From NCBI GenBank assembly GCA_002281555.1, contig NCGJ01000006.1, forward strand, positions 1 to 64,000: a stretch of DNA of 64,000 nt, written 5' to 3'. This DNA is from Hydrogenophilales bacterium 28-61-23. Lineage in GTDB: Bacteria > Pseudomonadota > Gammaproteobacteria > Burkholderiales > Thiobacillaceae. Position 1 is the stretch's first letter, and every line of letters begins with the position of its first letter. Below the pieces are notes generated by a model that was not told the origin of the DNA, searched no databases, and worked only from the letters and a program-made list of their open reading frames with translations. This document shows positions 17,911 to 31,600 of this stretch, piece by piece. Position numbers and translations under genes: made by a program.

Positions 17911-19605
17911 TCAGAAACTGATCGATACGAAAGCGTGCAAACGCGGTTCGCGCTCGACCGCCTCCGCCGCGTTCTGGCGTAGCGGCCAGCCCACGGCAAG
18001 ACGGCCGCTTACCCGGCTTTTCCAGTCGACCAGCAGGCCCACGCCCGCGCCGGTGAGATAGTCATCCCCGGTCGCGTCCTTCAACGGCCTCGGACGGTAG
18101 GGGAACGCGCCGCCGTGATCGAGGAAGACGAAACCGGTCAGCAGCGGCGTATTCGGGCTGCGCGTCAGGTAATCCTCCGGGTTTTGCAGCGCATAACGCA
18201 ATTCGCCGCTGATCAGATAGCCGTTACGGCCGGACAGCAAACCTTCCGAATAACCGCGCACGCTGCTGCCGCCGCCGAGCTGAAACTGTTCCGAAGCGGG
18301 AATCAGACTGGTCGGGGAAATTTGCAGACCGCCGCGCAGTATCGATTGCGCACGGAGATTGAGGCGTTTAAGCCAGGCGGCGTTCGCGCGCAACGCGGTA
18401 AAGCTCGACTCGCTGCCAAGCCCACGCAGGCCCTGGTTGAGATTCACATCCAGATTCCAGGATGACGAATCGCTCTGGTACTCCCCCGAAGCGCCCGCGG
18501 TCAGCACGGTCAGATCCATATTTAGCTGCTCGGCCCCGCCAAATTTGCTGACCGATTCCTTGACGGCCATGCGGCCGTACAGGCTCCACAAACGTTGCGC
18601 GTCCACCAGCACCGGCTGGCTCAGGCCGACGCTGAAATCGCTGGATGTGCCGCTGACATCGAGCGGCACAAAACCACCGTCGACCACTTTGATGCCGCCC
18701 TGGCTATAGGCGATGTCCAGCTTCAAATCGTCCGGATTCAGCGGCAAGGCATAGGCCAGCGCATAACTGTCGGCCCCCTCCGCGAGCGTCCCCGTAAACA
18801 TCAGGCTATCGCCGCGACCCGTCAATCCGGCCACGCGCGCGGTCAAACCGACGCGCTCCTCGCCCACCGTGTATCGACCCGCGTTATCCGCGAACAGGCT
18901 GTACTGATAGCGTTTGGGTTCCGCCGCTTCCAGTTGGATATCGGTCTCGCCGGTTTTCAAGCCAGGCTGCACGCTGGCGCGCAACTGCACCTCGTGCAGG
19001 CGGTTGAAGCGCTGCAGATCGGATTCCAGCCGGGAAACGGACATCAACTCGCCGCTGACCAGAGTCAGCCGTTGCTGGATGAATTCCGGCGAAACCTGGC
19101 TGACCTGGCCCACCTTGATTGCGCCGACACGCGCCTCGACCAGCCGTATCTTCACCACGCCATCGCGGATTTCCTGCGGCGGCAACAGCGCGCGCGCGGT
19201 CGGCATGTTCTTGTCGGCGTAGAGCTTGTTGAGTCCCGCCACCGCCTCGAACAAATCGGCCAGACTCAAGGTCTTGCCTTCGTAGGGCGCCAGCACGGCG
19301 CGGATTTCCCCGGCGCTCAGAATCGCCGACTCATTCAGCTCGAACGACTTGACCGGAATGTTGCGCACCCGCGAGGCCTCGCTGGGCGCGGGCGCGGACG
19401 GCACACTGATTTCCGGCTGCACCGGCTGCTGCAGCAAACGCCGTTCTTGCAGCAGACGCTCCAGTTGTTCGCGTTCAAGCCGATGCACCGCGCCGGCATC
19501 GGGCGGATCGACGGCGTATACCGCGCCATGTGACAAACAAAGACCGCAACTCAGGGCGGAAGCCGCCCGACGAAAAACCGTTCTGCTATTCAAGAAACTC
19601 TCCAA
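17911..19605 (-). CDS. TpsB outer-membrane transporter (ShlB/FhaC/HecB family)
   Basis: 564 residues. A signal peptide (to AVYAVDPPDA) is followed by an N-terminal helix rich in Arg/Gln/Leu (LEREQLERLLQERRLLQQPV). Two POTRA domains span about 65-230 and a 16-strand barrel follows. The L6 hairpin signature SSVRGYSEGLLSGRNGY lies near 440-456, and the protein ends in phenylalanine as Omp85-family proteins do. It starts 12 bp after the stop of the giant exoprotein gene, so both are on one transcript. It should secrete that protein by recognising its N-terminal TPS domain. Confidence 0.95.
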   Translation of the reverse strand: MESFLNSRTVFRRAASALSCGLCLSHGAVYAVDPPDAGAVHRLEREQLERLLQERRLLQQPVQPEISVPSAPAPSEASRVRNIPVKSFELNESAILSAGEIRAVLAPYEGKTLSLADLFEAVAGLNKLYADKNMPTARALLPPQEIRDGVVKIRLVEARVGAIKVGQVSQVSPEFIQQRLTLVSGELMSVSRLESDLQRFNRLHEVQLRASVQPGLKTGETDIQLEAAEPKRYQYSLFADNAGRYTVGEERVGLTARVAGLTGRGDSLMFTGTLAEGADSYALAYALPLNPDDLKLDIAYSQGGIKVVDGGFVPLDVSGTSSDFSVGLSQPVLVDAQRLWSLYGRMAVKESVSKFGGAEQLNMDLTVLTAGASGEYQSDSSSWNLDVNLNQGLRGLGSESSFTALRANAAWLKRLNLRAQSILRGGLQISPTSLIPASEQFQLGGGSSVRGYSEGLLSGRNGYLISGELRYALQNPEDYLTRSPNTPLLTGFVFLDHGGAFPYRPRPLKDATGDDYLTGAGVGLLVDWKSRVSGRLAVGWPLRQNAAEAVEREPRLHAFVSISF

Positions 19606-19617
19606 TGATCCAAATGC

Positions 19618-22600
19618 TTATTCATCCGCCATCAACTCTTCTTCGTTCATCAACAAGGGGTCTAGCGTCACCAGATCTCCGCTGGCCGGCGCGCCGATAT
19701 CGATGGCATTGAACGCGCCAAGCACGAGCGGCTGGCCCTGCTGAGTGCGCAGGCTCTCGCCGTTGGTGCGATCGACATAGCCGCCCGGGTTGCTTTCCAC
19801 GATGCGGCGCGGATTCTGGTTGACCACGTAGGCGCCCACGTAGGCCACGACGGGGGTCAGTGCGATATCGAAATCCCCATCCAGGGTGAAGCCGCGCACG
19901 TCCATGCCGGGCGGCGGATTGCGATCCAGATGGTCGATGCGGGCGTTGAAGTGGGGGGTATGGAAGCTGACCCAATCCCCGACATGGCCCTGAAGTACCC
20001 GGAGATTGGCGCTGTCCGTGGTCACAAGGCCGTTGCCCGTCACCAGGGTGTGCAGCACCACCTCGCTGGCGCCCCGGATGTCCAGATTCGCCTCCTGGGC
20101 CATCGTCCCGTTGAGGCCGGTGACCCACAGTTCAGCCGGATTGCCCGGGGTGATGGGCTGCATGGCCACATCGATCAGCCGGCCTTGCAGCTCCAGTGAC
20201 CCATCCGTGTCCACCTCCAGAGGTGAGTTGCCGCCGATGGCATCCGGCGCGCTGATGAATACATCGCCCCCGGCCACCACGTCCGGCCCGACCTGAGCGC
20301 TGCCCAGCACATTGCCGCTGCCGTCCAGGCCGGCCTGGATCGTCACCGGGCCGTCGGAATGTACGCTGCCGCCAGCGAACTCGATGTCGTCGTCGGCACC
20401 CAATTGCACGCTGGCGTCGGCCTGAACCTGGCCCACCACCTTCATGCCGCCGTTGGCGATGCTGAGGCTGAAGTCGCCGTGGGTGGTGATGTCGCCCAAC
20501 TGGCCGGAACCACCGGTAGCGCGGAGATAGATGCCGTTGGGCGCATTGGCGTCCAGGCGGCCCTGGGCGTCCACCGCCACGTCCAGCGCATTGTCGCCGC
20601 CGGGCCGGCCTATGGTGTCGCCCGCGATCAGGCTGACGCTGTCGCCGCGCACATCCAGCTTCCGGTCGGCCACGGCCTCGACGATGGAACCCGTGGCGGC
20701 CAGGTTGACGCTGCCCTTGGCGAACACGCTCTCCAGGGTCATGTCGCCGGTCAGTTCCCGCACGAACATATCCTGGCCGGCGCGGGCGGTAAGCTGCCCG
20801 GTATCCGGCAATTCGATCAGGATCGGGGTGATCGCGCTGCCCAGATCGCCGCTACCGGCTTCCAGAATGGCGCGGGCGGCGGTGATGTGAGTTTTTCCGG
20901 CCACGCCGGCAATGCCCGCGCCAGTCTTGATGCGCACCTCGTCGGGTGCGCTTACCTGCCCGACGGTGAGGTCGACCTCGGAGCCGAGCAAGGCGCTGCC
21001 GCTGGTGGTGTTGGCGTTGAGCACGCCGCTGACCGTCACGTCCACGTCTTCAAACTGCGCGACGCTGACCTGCCCGTTGCCGTCCGGCGTGATGTCCTTG
21101 CGCTCGGCGGTGAGCAGGATGAGCTTGTCGTCATCGCTCAGCAGCCCGTTGGCGTCCAGCGTGATCACCGCCGGCGTGGCCCGCTGCATGCCGATGCCGG
21201 TCTGCGCGTTCAGCGTCACGTGGCGACCGATGACATTGGCGTCTTCAACTCGGAGGTCAGTGTCCGACACCGGCCGGAACAGACCCGAGGCCAGGCCGTT
21301 GGCCAGCTGCGCATCGGTCCAGCTCGCCCCTTCGGACAAGGCTGCCGTCTCGGCTGCGGTCAGCGTCGGCGCGAAGTTCACCACATAGCCACCGGCACCA
21401 AAGCGTGCCTGGGCCGCGTGGTAGGCCGCGGTCTGCTCAGATTCGTAGCGGGCCACGTCGGCATCCGTCCAGTTGTTCACCGACTTCAGCACCGAGGCCT
21501 GCACCGTCGTGGTGTGGAAGGCGTAGCCAGGATCGTAGGCCGCCGCCGTATAGCTGCCGTCGTCCAGGCGGTGCAGGTTGCGCATGCGGAAATAGGCCTC
21601 GTACTCCTGTTTCAGTCGCGCAGCCTGGATTTCCAGGCTGCGGTCGCGCGCATCTTCGGCTTCATCGCCATTCAGACTCATCTCTTTCCACAGCGCCAGG
21701 AGTTCGTCGCTGGTTTTCTTATCTACCTGTTCCACGGTGTTGGCGTCGAGCAGGCGCCCCGGTGTGGTCAGGTGCACGTCGCCCGTGACCGAGGCCACCT
21801 GCCGCAGGCGCATGTCGCCGGTGGCTTCCTGCAGGCGGATGTCGCCCACGGCCCGGGCCGAAAGCACGCCATCGTCGCCCAGGGTCTCGACCTGCAGCGC
21901 CAGGCTGTCCATGAGGCCGTGGATGCCGCCGTTGAGCGAGACCAGCGAGACGTTCTTGCCGGTCACCGATGTGCCGGCGCCGGTAGTGCGGATGTGGCCG
22001 TCAGCGGAGAGGTTCACGTCGCCCAGCGCGGCCATCACGCTGTTGATCACCAGGTCGCCGCGCGAGGTCGCCAGGGCCACGCCGTCACGCCCGCTGGCCG
22101 TCACCGCGCCGCCGTTGACCAGTTCAACCCGCACCGGTGCCGCCGCGCTGCCGATGGCGCCGGCCGATGCGGTGAGCTTGATCTCCTGGCCGAGCAGGCG
22201 CGCGTCGGGGTTCAGGCTGCCCATGCCCTGGTCGGCGTTGAGCGTGATGTCGCCCGCCAGGCTGCGAACCAGGCCCGAGAACAGCAACTGGCCAGCGCTG
22301 TCCACCCGCACCTGCGAGGTGTCGTGCCCGGTGAAGGTGACCGCCACGTCCTTCGAAGCGTTCAGGCTGTGTTGATAGTGCTCGTACTGTGACCAGCTGT
22401 ATTTCTCGCTCGAGGTGTAGATGCGGCTGTGGCAGACGCCCCAGAAGCAATCGGCCTTGCGGCTGGTGGTGGGCAGGTTGGTCTTGACTTCGGGGCTGGT
22501 GGCGTTGCTGTAGTCGAGCAGGTAGTCAGCGCCCTGCGTGGGCACGATGGAGAGCCAGTCGCCCGAAACCCGCGCGGTGTAGGTCTGGCTCGCCGGGGTG

Positions 22601-25600
22601 ACGGAGCTGGGTTGCTGGCCAGGGTCGCGCCCGAGCCAGTCGGCGCCCCAGGTGGTCTTGGTCTCGTAGCTTTCGGTGCGCTCCCAGTTGGTGGTCTGGC
22701 CGTTGATCCAGTTGAAGCGGCGATCTGCCATCGGATTGAAACGGGTCGATCGACCGTCGTTGTCACTGGAGGTGGCCACCACCTGCATGTCGCCGCCCGC
22801 ACCGGTGTTGGTTTTCGTGGTGGCGACACCATTGACGCGGGTGATCTCGGTCACCAGCGGGGTGTTGCCCGCGCCACGGTAGTTGCCGCTCTGATCGCGC
22901 GCGGTGTCGGTGATGCGGATCAGGCCTTCCACGCCGGGGCCGGTGTCGAGCCGGCCCACCGCCAGATCGTAGCCGGTGTTGTTGGCGATGTTGATGCGGC
23001 CATAGCCATCCATCACGCGCAGCTCACCGTTGCCGGTGGAAAAGATGTCGCCAAACAGCTCCATGTGTCCGCCACCCATGCGCACGTCGGCCAACTCGAG
23101 CCGGTCGAACTGCGCGTCGTAGCGCAGCTTGATGTCGCCGCTGTCGGCGATGCCGTCGGCGGTGGGGTTGGTCAGGTCGATGTAGCGCGCGGCGGTGTCG
23201 GGGCTGGCCAGCCAGGCCGCGCGCGCGGCGTCGATGGCCTGGGTGTTGGTCAGCGCTGAGTTGTCGGCATTGGGTTTGGCCAGCAGCGCGTTGTCGATGA
23301 TCAGCCCCCGCTCGGGCAGTCCGGCCTGGATCAGGCCGTTGATGTTGAGCTTATCGGCGCTGATGTAGACGTTGTTGCCGGCGATGGTGGAGCCGCAGTC
23401 CACGTCGTTGCAGTCGGGCAGGCCGTTTTGCGCGTAGTCGGACTTGGTGGCCTCGCGTTGGTTGGGCAGGTTGCCCAAGCGCGCCACCGGGTCGCCACCC
23501 TGGTGGGTGTAGCCCGGCGTCCAGGTCTTGATGAAGTCGCCACCCGTGGCCAGGTTCACCGTTTCGGCGCTGATGTTGCCGGCCACGCGCAGGGTGCCGT
23601 GGCTGGTGGCCTTGGCCTCGCCACCGAGGTTGGTGACGTTGCCGTAGATCCAGAGCTGCGCCGGGCCACCGCTGTTGCCGCTGTCGAGTGAATTGCTGTT
23701 TTCCACCAGGATCAAAGGTTTATCGGTGTTGAGCGCGTCCGTGATGTCCACGCTCGTGCTCTGGCCAACGGCGTTGCGCTGGTTGACGTCGGCGGCGCTG
23801 GAGACGCGCATGCCGTTGAAGGTGACCTGGCCACCGCCTTCGTCGGGGATGAGCAGGTCGGCATTGACCCGCATGAAGCGACTGGACTGGTTCCTGATTT
23901 CGATCTTAGCGTCGCCCGGAGCCGACAGATCCCCGCCGCCGGTAAGCGCCTTGCCGGTGACGTGCACGTTGCCGGAACGCGCCGTGATGATGTCGCCGGA
24001 CGCGCCGATGTCGACAAAGTCCACATCGGTGGCGCCCTGCAACTGCGAGAGCTGGGTCGACAGGAACTGCGCGTCGGCATACATGCCCAGGGCCGCGTCG
24101 GAACTGCCGTTGGCGTTTTGCGCGGCGGCCAGATCGGAGTTGGCCTTTGCGAGCTGGGTGTTGGCGGTGCCGAGCCAGCTGGTCGCCTGGCTGACGGCCT
24201 GGCTGGCGGTGGTCTCGGCGTCACTGGCGGCCACCACGGCGGCGGACTTCGCGGCCGCATCGGCCGCGGCCACGGCGTTGGCGGTGGCTTGCGCGGCGGC
24301 GGCGCGAGCCTCGGGTGTGGACGAGCTGTTGGCCAGCACGGCCGCCTCGGCGGCCGCCGCGGTGGCCACCGCGCGCGCCTTGCCGGCGGCGTTGTTGGCG
24401 GCGTTTGCCATGGTCTGCAGGTAGGCCTTGGCGGTTGGGTCGCTGGTGGCGTTGGCCGCCTGGGTCAGGTTACTGGCCTCGGTTTCGGCCAAGGTGGCGG
24501 CCGTGTTGGCGGCTCCCGCGTTGGCGGCGCTGGCCGCCGAGGCGGTGGCACCGGCCGCGGCGGCGACCCGCACGGCGGCGGTTGTGCCGCCGGTGTTGGA
24601 CGCGGCCTGGTCGGCGGCCAGATCGGCTGCGTTGGCGGCGGCCGCCGCAGCGGCGGTCGCGCTGGAACTCGCGTTCCTGGCCGTGTCAACAAAGCCCTGC
24701 ACATTGTTTTTGACCAGGTTGGCCTGGGTGAGGTCCTGTTGGGCGGCGTTGTACTGGGCGGCGGCGGCTGCCTGCGCCTCGATCGCCGCGGCCGCGGCGC
24801 TGCCGCCCTTGAAGTTGTTGTACTGCGCTTGTTTGATGGCAGCTGCGTCCTCGATCTTTTTAATTTCCTGCTGCAACAGATCGGCCACGTTCTGGCCATC
24901 GCTCTTCGAGGCGATGCCGTTCAGCGCCTCTGAGGAGGTGATGCTGCCGTCGGCGGCTACGGTGATCCACTGGTGGTTCCAGATGCCGGCTTGCACACTG
25001 CCCTCGACGTCGACCCTGGACGACGGTCCACCGGCGGGAGCGCTCAGGTTGGCGTTGTCGTAGCTGGAACCGCCGGTGATCTTGAGCGAGGAGGTGTCGG
25101 CGCCGAAGAATTCGCCAATCGCCGACAGCGCCTCGCGGTAAAGGTCGGTGCCTTCGCCGTAGCCGCGCGCCTTGTGCGTGCCCTCGCTGGTGGTGAGGTA
25201 GCCGTCGCGCACCGCGCGCAACTGCGCACCGCTGGCCACGGTCACATCGTTGTGTTGCACCACCCGGCCCAGCGCCTCGGGGTCGGTCTCGATCGGCACG
25301 GCGGTGCGGTTCCACAGCCGCGTCTCGGCGTCGGCGTCAAGCTGGTTGGTCTGGGTGCGGTCGGCACCGGCCATCAGGTACACGCTCTCCTGCGCTTCGA
25401 TGAAAGCGCCCGAACCGATCCGCACCGCTTGGTCGGCGGTGATGGTGGCGCGGGTGTCGCCCTCGGCGGCGCCCGCCAGACCGTAGGTTTTGGAGTGGGC
25501 GCGGGTCTGCACGACGGTGTCGGTGCGCGCCGAGAGTTCGATGTTGCCGTCGCTGAGCAAGCCGGCGTCCTCGCCCACGCTGACACCGGCGGTGCTCACG

Positions 25601-28600
25601 TTGTCGATGGACGACTCGGCGCGCGCGATGGCGATCGCACCGCCCGAGTCCAGGCGCACGCGGTCATAGACCGCCACGTCGTTCCAGGCCGCCATCTCGA
25701 GCAGGCCATTGACCGGCACATTGACCAGTCGGCCGTTGTTGTCGAGAACCTGATTCAACGCGGGGTTGTTCACGCCGATCAGCGCGTCCTGGCCCAGGGT
25801 CACCTGCGCGTCGTTGCGGATGCTGCTTTGCGAGCGTGCCGCCGCCGCGTTGAGTACACCGCCCGAGCCGGAGTCGACCTGATAGCCGCCGGCGTCGGCG
25901 GTCGACTTGTCGATGTGATTGCCCGCGCGCGCGCTGAAGAGTTCATGCGCGGACACGGTCATGTTCTGGCCGATGGCGGCCAGGGTACGGCTGTCGATGT
26001 CGTTGACGGCGCGCGCGCCCGAAGCGCCCACGGCCGCGGCACTGGTGGAGTCGGCGGTGGCGTCGAAGTTGATGTGCTGCACCGCGTCGATGTTCACTGT
26101 GTCGGCCACCACCGTGCCGCCCACCACCGTGACGCCAGTCTCGGCATCCTTGCCCAGGCGGGCCTGTGTTTTGGAATCCGCCTCGGTTTCCGCCAAGGAT
26201 GCCACCAGCACGCCGAGGCCGCCGGCGCCAGCCAGGGTACTGGCGCGCAATCTGTCGTTGCCGTCGGCCTTGACCTTGACGGCGCCGGCCGTGACGGTGG
26301 CGTTGTCACCCACGCTGGCATAGGTTTCGGTATCGGTCTTGGCCTTGGCCGTGTTGCCGCCGGCCGCCAGGAGACCGACGTTGATGCCGGTGACGTCGGC
26401 GTCGGCGTAGGTGTCGGAATTGGCGTCCACCTTGAATTCACCGGTGACGAAAATCTCGTTGTCGGCGCCCACCTCGGCTACCGTATCGGTACGCACGATG
26501 GAATTGGCTTCCGAGGCGCCGGCGCCCAGCAAGGCGCCGCCGGCGCCGGCGGTGGCGTCGGTTTCTGCGGTCTTGCCGCGCAGACGGGTTTCGGCCTGCA
26601 CGGTCATGGCGTTGGCGATCACATCCACGTTGCTACCGGTGCCGGCTTCGGCGCGCGTCTCGACCGTGGCGTCGGCCAGGGAGACGCCAATGGAGATGCT
26701 GGCGGACACCGCCACGCCCAGGGCTTGCGCCTTGGCCACCGGATCCACGTCGGCGCGCACCTGGGCCAGGCCGGCCTGGGTGCGGATGACCGCGTTGTCG
26801 CCGATGCGGGCCTTGGCCGAGCTGGTGTCCTCGGCATCGGCGTCGGCGCCGGCGCCGGAGAACAGGCCGCCCGCCGCCGCGGTGGCGGAGACGTCGCTGT
26901 CGGTCTTGCTGTGGCCGTGCACGTCCAGGGCCTTGCCGGTGAGGTGGACGCCGTTGCCCACCAGGGCTTCGGCATCCCCGTCCAGCGTGGTGTAGGCCAG
27001 GGCCGCGCCGATGCCGCCCAGGCCCACGGCGGCGCCGAAGGCGGTGGATTCCAGGTCATGCTGGATGCCGGCGTCGATGGTGATCAGGCCGCTGGCGCCG
27101 CCGGGATCGGCGGCCGCGGTGCCATAGGCGGTGATATCGGCGTTGTTGCCCACCTTGGCGGTGGCCTTGCTGGTCTTGTCCTGGATCGCCACGGAAGCGC
27201 CCAGGCCGACCACGCCGCCGCCGCCGGCGAAGGCGATGAGCTTGGAGGCGGCGGTGCGCTGGTTGATATGGATGTCGCCCACGTCCAGTTGCAGGCCCTG
27301 GGTGTCGTTAACCGGGCCGTCGCCGGCCTGGACGGTGACGTTGCGGCCGGCCTTGATGACGCCGGAGGCTTCCGCCTCGGTCTTGTCGTCGACGAAGGCC
27401 AGGGCGACACCGCCGCCCAGCGAGAAGCCGCCGGAGACGGCGACGCCCACCGCGATGGCGTCGGCATCGGTGCCGTTGTTCGCCGTGATGGCCACATCCC
27501 GGCCCGCGTCGAGGCTGGTGCCGGAAGCCACGTAGGCGCGGGCGCTGGCCGCCGCGGCCGGCGCGTTCATGTCGTCGTCGACATCGGCCTTGGCCCGGGC
27601 CGCGTTGGCGGCATCCCGGGAGGCGGAAGTGCCGCCTGCGTCGGAATCCATCTGGTTGCCGAAGGCGTTGGCGGAGACGTAGCGGGCGATTTCGCCTACC
27701 GAAGTGCCCACCTCGCTGTCCGCGTCGCTGTCCGGGCGGCTGCCCGCCGTCAGCACGGACACCGCGCCGGAGATACCGACGGTGGAACCGCCGGCGGCGG
27801 CGATGGTGAAGGAATCCAGCATGCGCTCTGTATCGGCCTGGACCGTGATGTCCCGGTCGGCCCTGACGGTGCCGCTGCGCACCTCGGCTGAGGCGCCGTT
27901 GTTGACCATCACCACGTCCACCGCCGCGCCCACGCCGGCGCCGCCGAGGCCAATGCCCAGGCCGCCCAGGTAGTTGTCGATGTGGGTGGTGTCGGCGGCC
28001 TCGATGACCACGTCCTGCTGCGTGCCGCCGTAGCCGGCGTCAACATTGATCTGGCTGGCCGCCTGGCCGGCGTCGCTCTTGGCGCCGAACACCGACTGGG
28101 TGGTGCCCTTGATCACCGCCACGTTAACCGTGCCGGCGATGCCCACGCCGCCCGCCGCCGAGGCGGTGCCGGCGATGACGTTCTGCTCCGTATTGTTATC
28201 CGCCTTGATGCGGGTAGTCTGGTTGGCGTTGAGGTTGGAACCGTCGCCGACGATGGCCTGGGTGGTCTGGTCGTACACCGACACGGTGCCGGTCAGGCCG
28301 ATGCCGGCCACGCCGGATAGGGACACGGCGCCGGCGAGTATCTCCGCGTCGGTCTCGCTGGTGGCCTCCACCGTCAGGTCGCCCTTGGAGTTCAGGTCGC
28401 CGTCCCAGACCAGGGCCTGGGTCTTGCCTTCAACAAGAATAAGGCCGATGGAACCGGACAGGCCGGCGTAGCCGCCCACGCCCAGGCCGATCACCTTCTG
28501 GGCGATTTCCAGGGTCGAACCGGCATCCACCGTGACCGCCTTGCGGCCCTGCACGGTGGCGCCACGCACTTCGGCGGTGGTGATGTGGGAACCGATCAGG

Positions 28601-31600
28601 GTATCCATGGCCCCACCGACTCCGGCGTCGCCACCGATGGCGCCGCCGCCCGAGACCGACCACAGGTTGTCGTGATGGTAGGCCGCGACCCGGGCTTCCT
28701 GCTCGGTGTTGCCGAAGCTGGTATTGAGCTTGGCGTCGTCGGTCACTTCCGCGCTGGTATAGCCGGTCATCATGGCCACGGACACGGTCCCGGCCACGCT
28801 GGCGCTGCCGCCGCCACTTCCGCTGAAGGCGAAGTTCTCCACCTGGGCGGTGGACGAAGCCACCACCGCCGCGCCCCGGATGTTGTCCTTCTGTTGCCGG
28901 CCGGACAGCGGATGGTCGGAAGGCAGGCCGGTGAGGGCGTCCAGCTCGCCGTTGTCCACCTGGGCGAGGCCGCCGTTGCCGAGGCCGGTGACCTGGGTGT
29001 TGGCGCCGGTGACCTGGGCCAGGGTATCGGCATGCACATTGTTGAAGGCGATTGCGCCGGCACCGCTGGCGGTGCCAGTGATGCTGATGCCACCGGCGAT
29101 GGCTTCGATCACGTCGTCAGACTGAGCGGTGACCATGGCGTTGCCGCTGGCTTCCACGTCGGCGCCGCCGCTGATGCTGGCGGTGGTGACGCCGCCGATG
29201 TCGTTCAAGGCGATGGAACCGGCGAAACCGGCGGTGCCGGCGGCGGTGCCGGCCACGGCCCAGACTTCCATGTAGGCGGCGCGCTCGGCGTCCACCAGCA
29301 CGTTGGCCGCGTCCACCGTGCCGCCGGAAATCGCGGCGGTGACGGTGGAGCCGATGTGGTTGTAGGAACCGGAAGCGCCCACGGCGCCGTTGCCGGCCGC
29401 GCCCACCGCGCCGGTCACGGAGAAGATGTCGGAATTGTCGGCGGCGCGCACCGTGGCGTCGCCCGCCGTGTTGAGCGTGGTGCCGCTGGTGGAGGCCTCG
29501 GTGATGTTACCGATGGTGTTAACGCCGAGGGAGCCGGATACCGCCACCTTGGAGGAACCGGAACCGCCCGCCGCGATGGCCTCTATGGTGGCGTCTTCGG
29601 TGGCTTCCAGGCGCACGCTGGTACCGGAGATGGAGCCGCCAGTGGCGCGGGCATAGGTTTCGTTGTCGATCTCGTTGTAGCTGCCGGAGATGCCGACGGA
29701 GCCGCTGCCGGTAGAGATCGCCGCGTTGCCTGAGATGGCGGAGATGTCCGCCGTGTCGTCCGCGTCCAGGTTCACCGCGTTGCCGCTGGAGGTCACGCTG
29801 GCGCCGCTCAGGGTGGCTTCGGTCTTGTTGCTGATCACGTTCCAGGTCACCGCGCCGGAGGCGGCCACGCCCTGGGAGGCGCCGACGGCGGCGGCCACGG
29901 CTACGATGGAATTGTCGTTGGTGGCGGTGGCGGAGACGCCGGCGTCGCCATTGACGGTCTTGCCAGCGCCGCTGATACGGGCGGTGGTATCGGAATCCAC
30001 TGTGGAGATGGCCACTGCCGCGCCAACCCCGGCTTTGCCGCCGTAGCTGGCGGAACCAGCCACGCTACGGATGTCGGAATCGTCCTTTGCATCCAGGATC
30101 ACGGTGGAATCCGCGTCCACGTTGGCGTTGTCGATAGCCGCCTCGGTGACGTTGTCGATCGTGCTGTAGGCCACCGAACCGGCGATGCCGACCTTGTCGC
30201 CGCCGGAACCGCTGGCCGAGATGGACCACATGGCCTTGCTGTTTTCCGCGTCCAGGTTGACGCCGCCGTTGTTGACGGTGACGGTCGTGCCCTGGATGGT
30301 GGCGCGGGTGTCCTTGACCAACTGGTTCCAGGTGAAGGCGCCGGCCAGGCCGGCGCTCTTGTCCAGGGCCACGGTGAGGGAGCCGGCCCCGGCGATGTTC
30401 AGGGCGTCGTTCCTGGCCTTGGCGCTCAGGCCCTTGGCCAGGTCGATGGTGGTCTCCGCCGTGCCGTCCGCGTCCTTGTCCACCGCCACGGCGCTGGCGC
30501 CGGTGCCGGACACGGTGACGCTGGTCAGGTCGGCGATGCTGGCAGCGGTGGTGTCATTCACCAGGTTGACCGAAGCGGCGGCGGAGATGCCCACGCCGGA
30601 CTTGCCCTGCTGGCCGGTGTCCTTGGCATTGGTCTTGGCGCCGTCGCCGCCCTTGGCGTTGGGGTCGTCCTGGCCCGCCGGGCCGGAACCGGCCACGGTG
30701 AAGGCGCCCTGGGTGCCGCCAGCATGGGCGTCCAGCAGCAGGTTGCCGCTGGCGGTGAGGCTGCCGCCGCTGGCGGATTCGGTCACCCGGTTGCCGATGA
30801 CCGCGCGCACTTCCCGGTCCAGCTCGTTGATGGCCACGGAGAAGCCGATGCCCACGCTCTGGGAGCGGGCCACGCCGCCGGCCACGTTGATCACCAGGCT
30901 GTCGTCCTCGGCCTTCACCAGCACGTCGTTGGCGCTCATGCCGCCGCCGGCGCCGATCTGGGCGACGGTGTGGAGGTCGGTATCCACCAGGGAGAAGGCG
31001 CCGTTGATGGAGACCTTGCCGGCCTTGCCCACGGTCTCCGTCACGGTGACCTGGTCGAAGCTGGTGTCCGCCAGGGCCACCACGTCGTCGGCGCGCACCT
31101 GGGCGCCGGCGGCGATGCTGGCGTCGCTGCCGCCGGACAGGTTGAACTGGTGGTAGGAGCCGCCGAAGCCGGCGGTGCCGCTGTTGGAGTTGGTGCCGGG
31201 CGCGGCGGTAGGGTCGAACTCGGGCACGCCCACCAGGTTGAGGATGCCCTGGCTGGCGGTGGCCACCACGCTCACGTCCTGGGCGCCGGTGATGGGCGCC
31301 GCGCCGGCGTTGATGTCGGCATCGCCGATCCGGGCCGTGGCCTTGTGGTCCAGGGTGAAGAAGTCCACCGCGCCGGCGAAGGCCAGCTTCTCGCTTTCCA
31401 CGGCGGTCTGGGTCCAGGAGGTGGCGTTGATCGGATCGCCGGCCACGTCGTACACCGCCTGACCCAGCTTGTACCAGGCATCGGCGCTGTTCCAGTCCAT
31501 GGTCTTGAACTGGCCGATGAGCTGACTCCACTGGGACCAGAACGGGCTGATGATGGTCTGGGCGTTGACGTTCAACGCGCCGCCGGCGCTGATCACGGCG